From the NCBI GenBank assembly GCA_045577595.1, contig JAZNIR010000113.1, positions 1 through 8,824 on the forward strand: a DNA stretch of 8,824 nucleotides. Reading direction: 5' to 3'. Positions 1-7,106 of the stretch are shown here, one piece after another. The stretch's first letter is position 1. Every line of letters starts with the position of its first letter. Source of the DNA: Scatosoma sp045577595. GTDB lineage: Bacteria; Bacillota; Clostridia; Christensenellales; Borkfalkiaceae. The translations under genes were made by a program, and so were the position numbers. Under the pieces are notes generated by a model. That model saw only the letters and a program-made list of their open reading frames with translations. It had not been told where the DNA came from and did no database searches.

Positions 1-351
1 GCCGTCGATCGTTTCAATTTGTTTTTTTAATCGCTTCGGCACGCGGGAAAGTCCGTAACCGGGGGCAATGTTTTGCCCTAACGGATCACTATCGTTTACG
101 TTCATTTCCACGAACGCAGGCGCGATAAACACGAATAAAAACAACGCGACGAGTATTACCAGCGCGCCCACCGCCGTCTTTTTTCGAAAAAATGCTTCCC
201 GCAAAAGCCCCGACGGACTTTCCGCGCGCGCGTTTTCCACCTTCCCAAGCGATTTACTTCCGCCCACAAACCCGCGTTTGAGCCAATTCCCCACCCGTTT
301 AAAGCCGTTTACGGTGCGCTCCCCCGCCCTTTTTAATCCCTTCTTTTTCAT
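1..351 (-). CDS. OppC-like ABC transporter permease, N-terminal part (runs off left edge)
   Basis: This is the second membrane subunit of a peptide/nickel-type ABC importer. Only the first 117 codons are in the window, and the reading frame is open to base 1. The start is the ATG at 351-349, preceded by a purine-rich AGGGGTG ribosome binding site. Residues about 60-80 form a hydrophobic transmembrane helix (GALVILVALFLFVFIAPAF), the usual first helix of OppC/DppC, followed by an extracytoplasmic stretch containing DPLGQN, as expected for the family. The first 35 or so residues are very basic, with repeated G-L/F-K-R-A/V-G units, giving a longer positive N-terminal tail than I expect for typical OppC. 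It begins 10 bases after the OppB-like gene ends, so the two are surely co-transcribed. The conserved EAA loop lies outside the window. The identity rests on the N-terminal topology and the neighbouring genes; the substrate is unknown. Confidence 0.85.
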   Translation of the reverse strand, partial: MKKKGLKRAGERTVNGFKRVGNWLKRGFVGGSKSLGKVENARAESPSGLLREAFFRKKTAVGALVILVALFLFVFIAPAFVEMNVNDSDPLGQNIAPGYGLSRVPKRLKKQIETIDG

Positions 352-361
352 TCTTTCACCC

Positions 362-1378
362 CTATTTATCCACGCGGATACGCGGGTCGATTAAGCCGTA
401 CGCCACGTCGACGAGCAAATTTCCAACGAGCGCTATAACGATATAAAACATTTGCATAGCCAGCGCAATTTCGTTATCTCCCGATTTGAGCGCATCGAAA
501 TACACCTTGCCAATGCCGTTGATGCCGAAGATATTTTCAATCATAATCGAGCCGGAAAATATCCCGAGCAACCACCCGATAATCAACGCGACGATTGGGA
601 TTAACGCGTTACGAAAAGCGTGTAATCGCACGACGGTTTTTTCTTTTAAACCCTTTGCGCGCGCCGTTTTAATACAATCAAGCGAAAGCGCGTCTATCAT
701 TGACGCCCGCACGTACCGCGTCATTCCGCCAAGCGAGCAAAATGTCATTACGAGAAGTGGTAAGGCGAAATGATATAGCTTATCTAAAAACGCCCGAAAG
801 CCCACGTACTCTTTTCCCACGCTTTGCATACCCGAAACGGGAAACAAGTCCAGCTTAATGGCAAACAGCCAAATAAACAAAATCGCAATAATAAACGCGG
901 GCATACTGTATCCCACAATCGTCCCCACTTGTACGGCAAAATCCCTTTTGCTTCCTTGTTTCCGCGCGCAAAACACTCCCAAAGGCAACGTAATGCCAAG
1001 CGCCAACAAGGTGGCGAAAATATTTAAAAACGCCGTGTTTAAAAGTGGCTCTTTAATCACTTCCGCAACGGGTTTTCCGTACGCTATCGACGTGCCCAAA
1101 TTGCCTTGCAACAACCCGTTAAACGCGCCGTCGTAAAAGGGCGCGACGCCTATCCACCGCAAATACCGCTTGATAAGTCCGCCGTCCAAACCGTATCTTC
1201 TTTGCCAATATAAATACCGCTCGGCATAATTCAAATTTTTATTATTCGCGATTTCTTGCATTGCCATATCGCTCGCTTTATCCACAGGCAAAAGATTGTA
1301 GATAAGAAAAATCAAAAACGAGAGCGCGACAATCGCCAACAACATATACGTTATCCGTTTTAGAATATATTTCGTCAT
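362..1378 (-). CDS. OppB-like ABC transporter permease
   Basis: This 338-residue integral membrane protein forms half of the membrane channel of a family-5 (oligopeptide/dipeptide/nickel) ABC importer. Residues 1-30 hold the characteristic first helix with the N-terminal MTKYILKRI start. Residues 96-110 (TSIAYGKPVAEVIKE) match the conserved segment before the membrane core. Residues about 225-250 (ASMIDALSLDCIKTARAKGL) are the EAA-type loop that contacts the ATPase. ENIFGINGIGK at 281-291 and the terminal DPRIRVDK are family hallmarks. The length is ordinary for OppB/DppB. Its ATG overlaps the stop of the binding-protein gene as ATGA, and a GGAAAGGGG ribosome binding site lies in the end of that gene, so translation is probably coupled. 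No ATPase gene is visible; it may lie beyond the left edge. The precise transported peptide or other ligand cannot be told from sequence. Confidence 0.95.
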   Translation of the reverse strand: MTKYILKRITYMLLAIVALSFLIFLIYNLLPVDKASDMAMQEIANNKNLNYAERYLYWQRRYGLDGGLIKRYLRWIGVAPFYDGAFNGLLQGNLGTSIAYGKPVAEVIKEPLLNTAFLNIFATLLALGITLPLGVFCARKQGSKRDFAVQVGTIVGYSMPAFIIAILFIWLFAIKLDLFPVSGMQSVGKEYVGFRAFLDKLYHFALPLLVMTFCSLGGMTRYVRASMIDALSLDCIKTARAKGLKEKTVVRLHAFRNALIPIVALIIGWLLGIFSGSIMIENIFGINGIGKVYFDALKSGDNEIALAMQMFYIVIALVGNLLVDVAYGLIDPRIRVDK

Positions 1379-3594
1379 TTCCCCTTTCCGCTCCTTTGCA
1401 TTTTATCCGCGTACGCCGATAAAAAATCCGCGTCGTCCCGCAAATAATTACTGCTGTAATTATCGTATTTTTCGGGGTCTAACGTCCAAGAAAACGACGT
1501 ATCGTACGCCGCGCTCGTAAAGCCCGTAGCGAAATTCACCGCGCCAAACCGCGCTTTCGTAAAGCCGTACGCGGGCATTTGCATATATTCCCCGTACAAA
1601 GCGGACGCCATATCCCCCGACGAATAGGTGATATACCCGCCGATTTTTCTGCCTGCGTTGGGATTGTTTTGCCAAGCGGTTATCAGTTGGTCGGTTACGG
1701 GATTGGGTTGCGTGCCAATCCAGTTGATAACAAGTGGCATATAATACTCGTCGCCCACTTTCACCGTACGGTATTTATTATCCGTCGACGCATACGCCAA
1801 ATTTTCGTGCGAACGCTCGTATCCCGTCAGTTTTTTATACCGCACACCGCCCCGTTTTTCGTCGTACAAACTGCCGTCGGCGTTGTATATCCACCCGCCT
1901 ACAATCAGCGATTCTTTGGCTTTATCCACGCCGTACGCGTACTTGTTTAATTTCAGCTTGTCTTTCACGGCGAGATAGGCGTTCGAGCGCACGTAATAGG
2001 GCGCGTCCACCACCGAGCCGTACCCGCCCGTAAACACTTGCGCAAACTCGTTTCTATCTATCGTGTAAGCAATCGCCCGTCGCACTTCGGCAAATTGCGT
2101 AGGGGAAAAATCGCAACGGAAAGCAAGCTTGCCATACCCGGCGCGGTCGTAATGCGTTTCTTTAAAACGCACGCCGTCTACGACGGTGAGCGCCGCTTTG
2201 GTTTCTTCCCCGCCCGTTACGCCCGCCAACACGTCCACTCTGCCTTTTTTTAATTGGTCAAGTTGCGTTTCGGGCACGATTTTCACGTAAGAAATCCGCT
2301 CTATCGACGCTTTCCCGCGAATATCCCCTTTATACAGCGGATTTTTCCGTAAAGTCGCCGTTTTACTGCTCTTATCGTACGACGCCACGTAATACGGCCC
2401 GCTATACGGAAAACGATTAGCGGAAACGTCGTACATATTTTCCCTGATTTTATCCGCAAACGCGTACGTTTCCACGCCGTTTTTCATTTGCTTTTTATAA
2501 AATCCTTTTTCGATATACGCGCCGTTGCCGTCGTCTTTAATATCGTATCCACACAAGTACAAATCAAGTGGTGCGGGCGTAAACGCTCCGTATTGCAACG
2601 CGTAATAATAATCGGCGTATTCTTGCTTTACGGTGATAGAAAAGGTATGCTCGTCTAAAAGCCGTACCCCCGCAAAAGGTACGACGTCCCCCGTTCCGTC
2701 GTAGCGGTTAAATTCATCAAACCCAACGAGCGTCAATCCCGCCGAATCTTTCCCGCCCGCCGAACGCATCACGGCGCAACTGCCCGCAAGCAAGCCGACC
2801 AAATAATTTTTAGCCGTTATCTTTTCCCCGTTGGAAAAGACGAGATTGTCGGCAATCCGCATGGTAAACGTTTTCGTACCGTCCGCGTTCATTTTTTCGT
2901 CGTGGCTCGCCAAAATATGCTCGTCCGCATACACGTACGAGCCACCCATATCCGTAACGACGGTAGAATATCCGCTGGTAAGTTTTTGCACCGCCAAATC
3001 GGCGGAAGCAGGCGACGACTTCCCAAACGACGCGTCGCGAAACGAGCCGGAAAGTTCGGTACTGCTCCCAAGCACCACCGCGTTTTCCCCCGTAATCACT
3101 TTGGACGCAATCACCGCGTCGTTTACGTCCCAATAGGGCGACGTTTTCAATTCGTCGATTTTCCCGTTGTACACGTCGTAATATTGATTGGAATAAAGGG
3201 GCACTTCGGGCATCAAACAATTCCAACGTTGCATATACAACCGCCACCATTCGTTGTACGCGTCTTCCGCCGTCGTAAATGCCCCCGACGGTTTGGCGTT
3301 ATACACCATAGCCATCGACAAAAAATCCATTCCCAATTCGTATTCCACGCCGTCTATTTCCGCGTACGCTCTGCCGTCCGCCCCTTCTTTCACGTTTTCC
3401 AAGCTTACGCGCGTGCCAATCGCGTCGTACACCGACGAAAAATCTTCCCGATACACGACGTCTTTTAAAAACGCGCCGTTATCCACCCGCTTACACCCCG
3501 TAAACGGGAAAACGCACGCAATCCATAACGCCGTAAACGTAGCGCCTTTTTTTAAAGCGTACCCTTTCCGCCCGTTTTTCCAATCCTTTCTCAT
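1375..3594 (-). CDS. Family-5 extracellular solute-binding lipoprotein of a peptide-type ABC importer
   Basis: A 739-residue binding protein that would capture ligand outside the membrane for the two permeases downstream. I chose the ATG at 3594; the frame stays open up to 3807, but that would run into the divergent metY gene and remove the signal sequence. Residues 11-34 form a lipoprotein signal: basic start, hydrophobic core, then FTGC with C34 as the likely lipidated cysteine (the F at -3 is atypical). Family-5 motifs follow in order: FTMRIADNLVFSNGEKITAKN (243-263), PYSGPYYVASYD (396-407), RKNPLYKGD (416-424) and FAEVRRAIAYTIDRNEF (501-517). Residues 113-147, with WN-LMPEVPLYSNQYYDVYN, resemble the segment normally found at the C-terminus of this family, while the real C-terminus ends soon after DPEKYDNYSSNYL. 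The ribosome binding site is weak, and a TATAAA at 3623-3628 is a possible -10 without a good -35. The ligand is unknown; the family call is firm. Confidence 0.9.
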   Translation of the reverse strand: MRKDWKNGRKGYALKKGATFTALWIACVFPFTGCKRVDNGAFLKDVVYREDFSSVYDAIGTRVSLENVKEGADGRAYAEIDGVEYELGMDFLSMAMVYNAKPSGAFTTAEDAYNEWWRLYMQRWNCLMPEVPLYSNQYYDVYNGKIDELKTSPYWDVNDAVIASKVITGENAVVLGSSTELSGSFRDASFGKSSPASADLAVQKLTSGYSTVVTDMGGSYVYADEHILASHDEKMNADGTKTFTMRIADNLVFSNGEKITAKNYLVGLLAGSCAVMRSAGGKDSAGLTLVGFDEFNRYDGTGDVVPFAGVRLLDEHTFSITVKQEYADYYYALQYGAFTPAPLDLYLCGYDIKDDGNGAYIEKGFYKKQMKNGVETYAFADKIRENMYDVSANRFPYSGPYYVASYDKSSKTATLRKNPLYKGDIRGKASIERISYVKIVPETQLDQLKKGRVDVLAGVTGGEETKAALTVVDGVRFKETHYDRAGYGKLAFRCDFSPTQFAEVRRAIAYTIDRNEFAQVFTGGYGSVVDAPYYVRSNAYLAVKDKLKLNKYAYGVDKAKESLIVGGWIYNADGSLYDEKRGGVRYKKLTGYERSHENLAYASTDNKYRTVKVGDEYYMPLVINWIGTQPNPVTDQLITAWQNNPNAGRKIGGYITYSSGDMASALYGEYMQMPAYGFTKARFGAVNFATGFTSAAYDTSFSWTLDPEKYDNYSSNYLRDDADFLSAYADKMQRSGKGK

Positions 3595-3639
3595 ATATTT
3601 TATTTTGCGCCAAGCGTACCTTTTTATACCGTAAAATAC

Positions 3640-3669
3640 TTGACGAAAAACGGCAAATTGTGATATACT
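3640..3669 (+). promoter_or_regulatory. Sigma-A type promoter of the metY-metA operon
   Basis: The sequence has TTGACG (-35) at 3640-3645 and TATACT (-10) at 3664-3669, separated by 18 bases. A TG at 3661-3662, one base before the -10, makes it an extended -10 element. Transcription would start near 3676, leaving a leader of about 39 bases to the metY ATG. That leader is too short for an S-box or other SAM riboswitch, and no T-box is visible, so any methionine control must act through a DNA-binding protein or elsewhere. The promoter lies in the 120-base gap shared with the divergent binding-protein gene. Confidence 0.8.
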
Positions 3670-3714
3670 AAAATGTAATAAAACGTAAAAAACTTCCGTT
3701 AAGGAGATAGACTT

Positions 3715-5004
3715 ATGAAAACGAAAACACCCCGCATTGAAACGACTTGCGTACAAGGTGGCTACACGCCGAGTAACGGCGAACCCCGCCAAGTGCCTAT
3801 CGTACAAAGCACGACTTTTAAATACGACACCAGTGAAGATATGGGCAAGCTCTTTGATTTAGAGGCGAGCGGTTATTTCTATTCCCGCTTGCAAAACCCC
3901 ACTTGCGACACCGTCGCGGCAAAAATTTGCGCGTTGGAAGGCGGAAGCGCGGCAATGCTGTTATCGTCGGGACAGGCCGCGTCCTTTTTCGCGGTGTTCA
4001 ATATCGCGGGCGTGGGCGACCACGTGATTTCTTCGTCCAGCATTTACGGCGGTACGTACAACCTTTTCGCCGTAACGATGAAACGTATGGGGATTGACTT
4101 TACCTTCGTTAATCCCGACTGCACGGAAGAAGAACTTGCCAAAGCGTTTAAGCCGAATACGAAAGCGGTGTTTGGGGAAACGATTGCCAATCCCGCGCTC
4201 ACCGTGCTCGACATTGAAAAATTCGCGAAAGTCGCGCACGCGCACGGCGTACCCTTGATTATCGACAACACGTTTGCAACGCCGATTAACTGCCGTCCTT
4301 TTGAGCACGGCGCGGATATCGTTACGCACTCCACCACCAAGTATATGGACGGACACGGCGTAGCGGTGGGCGGTTGCATCGTCGATTCGGGCAACTTTAA
4401 TTGGATGGCGCACGCGGATAAATTCCCCGGTCTTTGCACCCCCGACGAAAGCTATCACGGCATCACGTACGCGACGAAATTCGGACAAGGCGGAGCGTAT
4501 ATCACCAAAGCGACGGCGCAACTTATGCGCGATTTCGGTTGCACCCAATCCCCCCAAAGCGCGTTTTATCTCAATTTGGGCTTGGAAAGCTTGCACGTAA
4601 GAATGGAACGCCACTGCTTAAACGCGCAAAAAGTAGCGGAATTTTTAGAAAGCAACGAAAACGTAACGTGGGTAAACTATCCCGCGCTCCCGTCGAATAA
4701 ATACTACGAATTAACGAAAAAATATATGCCGAACGGCACTTGTGGCGTCGTCAGCTTCGGCGTAAAGGGCGGTAGAAAGGCGGCGGAAAAGTTTATGAAA
4801 TCGTTAAAGACGATTGCCATCGAAACGCACGTAGCGGACGCGCGCTCTTGCTGTTTGCACCCCGCTTCCGCAACGCATCGTCAAATGAACGAACAAGAAC
4901 TGCTTGCCGCAGGCGTACCTGGCGACCTTATCCGCCTTTCTTGCGGTATAGAAAATTATCAAGATTTAATCGACGATATCGCGCAAGCGTTACAAAATAT
5001 CTAA
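3715..5004 (+). CDS. metY: O-acetylhomoserine sulfhydrylase (homocysteine synthase)
   Basis: This 429-residue PLP enzyme converts O-acetylhomoserine plus sulfide to homocysteine and acetate, the direct sulfhydrylation route to methionine in the cytoplasm. It belongs to the Cys/Met-metabolism (gamma) family of PLP enzymes. YFYSRLQNPT at 54-63 and the SSGQAA segment (84-89) form cofactor contacts, D184 in LIIDNTF should hold the pyridine nitrogen, and K209 in HSTTKYMDGHG is the Schiff-base lysine. The insert after the lysine (NFNWMAHADKFPGLCTPDESYHG) and the length fit MetY rather than the shorter MetB/MetC enzymes of about 380-400 residues. The ATG follows an AAGGAG site with 8-base spacing. 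The stop is 23 bases before metA, which supplies the substrate, so the pair forms an operon. Catalytic residues look intact. Confidence 0.95.
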   Translation: MKTKTPRIETTCVQGGYTPSNGEPRQVPIVQSTTFKYDTSEDMGKLFDLEASGYFYSRLQNPTCDTVAAKICALEGGSAAMLLSSGQAASFFAVFNIAGVGDHVISSSSIYGGTYNLFAVTMKRMGIDFTFVNPDCTEEELAKAFKPNTKAVFGETIANPALTVLDIEKFAKVAHAHGVPLIIDNTFATPINCRPFEHGADIVTHSTTKYMDGHGVAVGGCIVDSGNFNWMAHADKFPGLCTPDESYHGITYATKFGQGGAYITKATAQLMRDFGCTQSPQSAFYLNLGLESLHVRMERHCLNAQKVAEFLESNENVTWVNYPALPSNKYYELTKKYMPNGTCGVVSFGVKGGRKAAEKFMKSLKTIAIETHVADARSCCLHPASATHRQMNEQELLAAGVPGDLIRLSCGIENYQDLIDDIAQALQNI

Positions 5005-5027
5005 CAACGGAAAAAAGGTAAAAAAAT

Positions 5028-5960
5028 ATGCCTATTAAAATACCCAACAACTTACCCGCCGTAAAAACTTTGGAAGGGGAAAATATTTTCGTAATGACGG
5101 AAACCCGCGCCATCACGCAGGATATCCGTCCTTTAAAAATACTTCTTTTAAATTTAATGCCAAAGAAAATCGAAACGGAAACGCAATTTGCGCGTCTGCT
5201 CGGCAACTCCCCTTTGCAAGTAGAACTTACGCTAATCCACACGTCTTCACACCAATCGAAGAACGTGGCGCAAGAACATTTGCTTGCCTTTTACAAAACG
5301 TTTAACGACGTAAAAAAAGAAAATTTCGACGGTATGATAATCACGGGCGCACCGCTTGAACATCTTTCGTACGAAGAAGTAGAATATTGGCAAGAGCTTT
5401 GCGAAATTATGGAATGGAGCAAAACGCACGTCCACAGCACGCTGTATATTTGTTGGGGCGCGTTTGCGGGGCTTTATTATCATTACGGAATCGACAAAAT
5501 TGGCACGCCCGAAAAGATGTTCGGCGTATTCCCGCATAAAGTAGAATACAAACAATCTATACTCTTTCGCGGTTTCGACGATTTGTTTTTCGTACCCCAA
5601 TCCCGCCACATCACGCTCCCGCGCGCGGAAATCGAAAAAGTACCCGCGCTTAAAATTTTAGCGTCGGCGGAAGAAACGGGCGTGTACGCAATCGCCACCA
5701 AAAACGGCAGACAAATCTTTATCACGGGGCATTCGGAATACGACCCCGACACCTTAAAAGCGGAATACGAACGGGACGTTGCGCTCGGCAAACCGATTCA
5801 CGTGCCGAAAAATTATTTTCCTAACGACGACCCGACGAATCCCCCGCTCGTTTCGTGGCGGGCGCACGCCAATTTGCTTTTCTCGAATTGGCTGAACTAT
5901 TTCGTCTACCAAAGCACCCCGTACGATATTGCCAAAGTACAACCAAGCGACGAAAAATAA
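5028..5960 (+). CDS. metA: Homoserine O-acetyltransferase, MetA type
   Basis: A 310-residue cytoplasmic enzyme that activates homoserine by acylation, the first committed step of methionine synthesis. It belongs to the MetA (class-I glutamine amidotransferase-like) fold, not the alpha/beta-hydrolase MetX fold. The catalytic triad is visible at the same numbers as in E. coli MetA: C142 in YICWGAFAG, H235 in TGHSEYDPDTL and E237. From published work on this family, residue 111 decides the acyl donor: glycine in the E. coli succinyltransferase, glutamate in acetyl-CoA-using enzymes. Here the motif TGAPLEHLSYEEVEYW places E111, so I infer acetyl-CoA use despite the common family name 'homoserine O-succinyltransferase'. 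This agrees with the preceding MetY, which needs O-acetylhomoserine. An AAAAGG site sits before the ATG. The gene is followed by a strong terminator. Confidence 0.95.
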   Translation: MPIKIPNNLPAVKTLEGENIFVMTETRAITQDIRPLKILLLNLMPKKIETETQFARLLGNSPLQVELTLIHTSSHQSKNVAQEHLLAFYKTFNDVKKENFDGMIITGAPLEHLSYEEVEYWQELCEIMEWSKTHVHSTLYICWGAFAGLYYHYGIDKIGTPEKMFGVFPHKVEYKQSILFRGFDDLFFVPQSRHITLPRAEIEKVPALKILASAEETGVYAIATKNGRQIFITGHSEYDPDTLKAEYERDVALGKPIHVPKNYFPNDDPTNPPLVSWRAHANLLFSNWLNYFVYQSTPYDIAKVQPSDEK

Positions 5961-5987
5961 TCGTAAAACGGTATAAAAAAATGAAAA

Positions 5988-6025
5988 GCCCCGCTACGGA
6001 ATTTTCCGTAACGGGGCGTCTTTTT
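5988..6025. terminator. Bidirectional intrinsic terminator between metA and the XRE gene
   Basis: Arms at 5988-6000 and 6005-6017 pair over 13 positions with one C/A mismatch (GCCCCG outer block, TACGGA inner block) around a 4-base ATTT loop. On the plus strand it is followed by GTCTTTTTC, and on the minus strand by TTTTCATTTTTT. It starts 28 bases after the metA stop and ends 15 bases from the stop of the convergent regulator gene, so one hairpin can serve both. Confidence 0.88.
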
Positions 6026-6031
6026 CACCCT

Positions 6032-6235
6032 TTATTCTTTTATGCCCAACAAATAATCGGCGGACGCGTCAAAAAACCGACAAATCGCGATTACGTACTG
6101 CGTATCGGGAAGTCGTTTTCCGTTTTCCCAAAGCGATACGCTATCCTGCGTAATACCCAGCGCCTTTGCCAGCTGTGCTTGCGTGATACCCATATCCACG
6201 CGCAATTCTTTAATTTTTCTCCCTATCCTTTCCAC
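6032..6235 (-). CDS. Small XRE-family helix-turn-helix regulator
   Basis: A 67-residue protein made almost entirely of one Cro/C1-type HTH domain. Residues 4-12 are helix 1 (IGRKIKELR), and residues 17-38 (ITQAQLAKALGITQDSVSLWEN) are the turn region and recognition helix with the typical S-x-W-E-N-G ending. It closes with DASADYLLGI, the common C-terminal signature of small Firmicute XRE proteins. The only usable start in frame is GTG at 6235, because a stop codon lies just upstream. No convincing ribosome binding site precedes it, so translation may be weak. There is no effector or dimerisation domain. A perfect inverted repeat at 6274-6292 in its promoter region suggests it represses itself. 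It is a single-gene unit, converging on metA; other targets cannot be told from this window. Confidence 0.92.
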   Translation of the reverse strand: MERIGRKIKELRVDMGITQAQLAKALGITQDSVSLWENGKRLPDTQYVIAICRFFDASADYLLGIKE

Positions 6236-6254
6236 ATATTTATTTTACTACATT

Positions 6255-6262
6255 TTGTCGTA
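6255..6262. promoter_or_regulatory. Extra half-site of the XRE operator
   Basis: TTGTCGTA on the plus strand repeats eight bases of the right arm of the nearby inverted repeat (TTGTCGTAA). It lies just downstream of the proposed -10 of the XRE gene, 11 bases from the left arm of the full palindrome, where a second bound protomer could block RNA polymerase. An eight-base match in an AT-rich region could also be chance. Confidence 0.45.
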
Positions 6263-6267
6263 TTTTA
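6262..6267 (-). promoter_or_regulatory. Candidate -10 box of the XRE gene
   Basis: TAAAAT on the minus strand matches the consensus at five of six positions and would place the transcription start about 20 bases before the GTG codon. No good -35 is seen at standard spacing; the region where it should be is occupied by the 19-base inverted repeat. A promoter whose -35 is poor and overlapped by an operator would fit an autoregulated repressor. Confidence 0.45.
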
Positions 6268-6273
6268 GAGCAA

Positions 6274-6292
6274 TTACGACAATTTGTCGTAA
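6274..6292. promoter_or_regulatory. Probable operator: 9+1+9 perfect inverted repeat
   Basis: TTACGACAATTTGTCGTAA reads as two perfect 9-base inverted arms (6274-6282 and 6284-6292) around one central base. It sits 38 bases upstream of the XRE start codon and covers the -35/spacer region of the proposed promoter. Size and symmetry suit a dimeric XRE repressor. It is not followed by a T-run in a way that suits a terminator and has almost no room for a loop, so a protein-binding site is the better reading. Confidence 0.7.
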
Positions 6293-6302
6293 AAAACACG
6301 TA

Positions 6303-6340
6303 AAAAAACGACGAAAACGTTTGTTTTTTCGTCGTTTTTT
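6303..6340 (-). terminator. Intrinsic terminator downstream of tcdA
   Basis: The arms 6303-6317 and 6326-6340 form a 15-pair stem with a CGACG/CGTCG core flanked by A/T pairs, and an 8-base loop. Read on the minus strand, the stem ends in a run of seven T. It lies about 38 bases past the tcdA stop codon, in the correct place to end the mbl-tcdA transcript before the XRE promoter. The A/T symmetry means it could also act in the plus direction, where no gene needs it. Confidence 0.8.
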
Positions 6341-6377
6341 CTATTTTATCCAATTTCAAGGGGCATTTTCCAAGCTT

Positions 6378-7091
6378 TTATTTCGCGATAATGTCTTTCA
6401 CCACTTCGCTTGCAAGGATAATGCCCATCACGGACGGAGCGAACGCAATGCTTGCAGGCGGGATTTTCCCGCCCGTTTCCGCCCTATTTTCGCCGTTTCT
6501 ATTGTCGATAGGGACTTCTTCGGAATACACGCATTTCACGCCGTCTATCCCCCGTTTTTTCAGTTCCCGTCGCATCACGCGTGCAAGCGGGCAAACGTTG
6601 GTTTTGGCAACGTCCTCCACTTTAAACGCCGTCGGGTTGCATTTATTCCCCGCGCCCATCGCGGAAATAACGGGTACACCCGCCCGTTTTGCCCGTTCGA
6701 TTAAAGCGATTTTCCCGCTTACCGTATCTATGGCGTCCACCACGTAATCGTACGCGGAAAAATCAAACGTATCGGCGTTTTCAGGCAAGAAAAAACATTC
6801 GCGCGTAACGATTTTACAATCGGGATTGATATCCAAAGCGCGCGCTTTCGCCACGTGCGTTTTCAACTGTCCAACAGTGGAATGGAGCGCGATAATTTGG
6901 CGGTTGATATTCGACAAACTAACGACGTCGTTGTCAATCAGCTCCAATGCGCCCACACCCGAGCGCACGAGCGTTTCCACGACGTAACCGCCAACCCCGC
7001 CCACGCCGAACACCGCCACGCGCGCGTTATGCAATTTTTCCACGTTATCGTTGCCAATCAGCAACGCCGTCCGTAAAAATTCTTCTTTCAT
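6378..7091 (-). CDS. tcdA: tRNA threonylcarbamoyladenosine dehydratase
   Basis: A 237-residue ThiF/E1-like enzyme that uses ATP to cyclise the t6A37 modification of ANN-decoding tRNAs to ct6A. The nucleotide-binding Rossmann motif GVGGVGG is at residues 29-35, followed by the acidic pair in ELIDNDVVSLSNINRQ (50-65), which holds D53, D55, N63, R64 and Q65 typical of E1-like adenylation sites. VVDAIDTVSGK (117-127) and the SAMGAGNKCNPT segment (143-154) are hallmarks of the TcdA/YgdL group, as is CPLARVMRRELKKRGI with C167. The length is normal for the short Firmicute form. The ATG is preceded by AAAAGGA, and the gene begins 15 bases after the metallo-beta-lactamase-fold gene, so they share a transcript. 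Generic ThiF or MoeB functions are less likely, since no ThiS- or MoaD-type partner is nearby. Confidence 0.93.
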   Translation of the reverse strand: MKEEFLRTALLIGNDNVEKLHNARVAVFGVGGVGGYVVETLVRSGVGALELIDNDVVSLSNINRQIIALHSTVGQLKTHVAKARALDINPDCKIVTRECFFLPENADTFDFSAYDYVVDAIDTVSGKIALIERAKRAGVPVISAMGAGNKCNPTAFKVEDVAKTNVCPLARVMRRELKKRGIDGVKCVYSEEVPIDNRNGENRAETGGKIPPASIAFAPSVMGIILASEVVKDIIAK

Positions 7092-7106
7092 AAGCTATTC
7101 CTTTTC

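Noticed and set aside
3676..3714. SAM or T-box riboswitch ahead of metY
   Set aside because: The leader from the predicted transcription start is only about 39 bases and shows no suitable stems.
3595..3807. A longer form of the binding protein starting at 3807
   Set aside because: It would overlap the first 93 bases of metY and its promoter on the other strand, and it would bury the lipoprotein signal 71 residues inside the protein. The start at 3594 is far more sensible.
3961..4614. A 217-codon open frame on the minus strand inside metY
   Set aside because: It is antisense to an intact, well-conserved PLP enzyme, has an arginine/valine-rich composition typical of a shadow frame, and shows no recognisable motif.
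5855..6268. A 137-codon plus-strand open frame across the end of metA and the XRE gene
   Set aside because: It runs through the metA stop, the terminator and the antisense of the HTH gene, and its translation has no domain.
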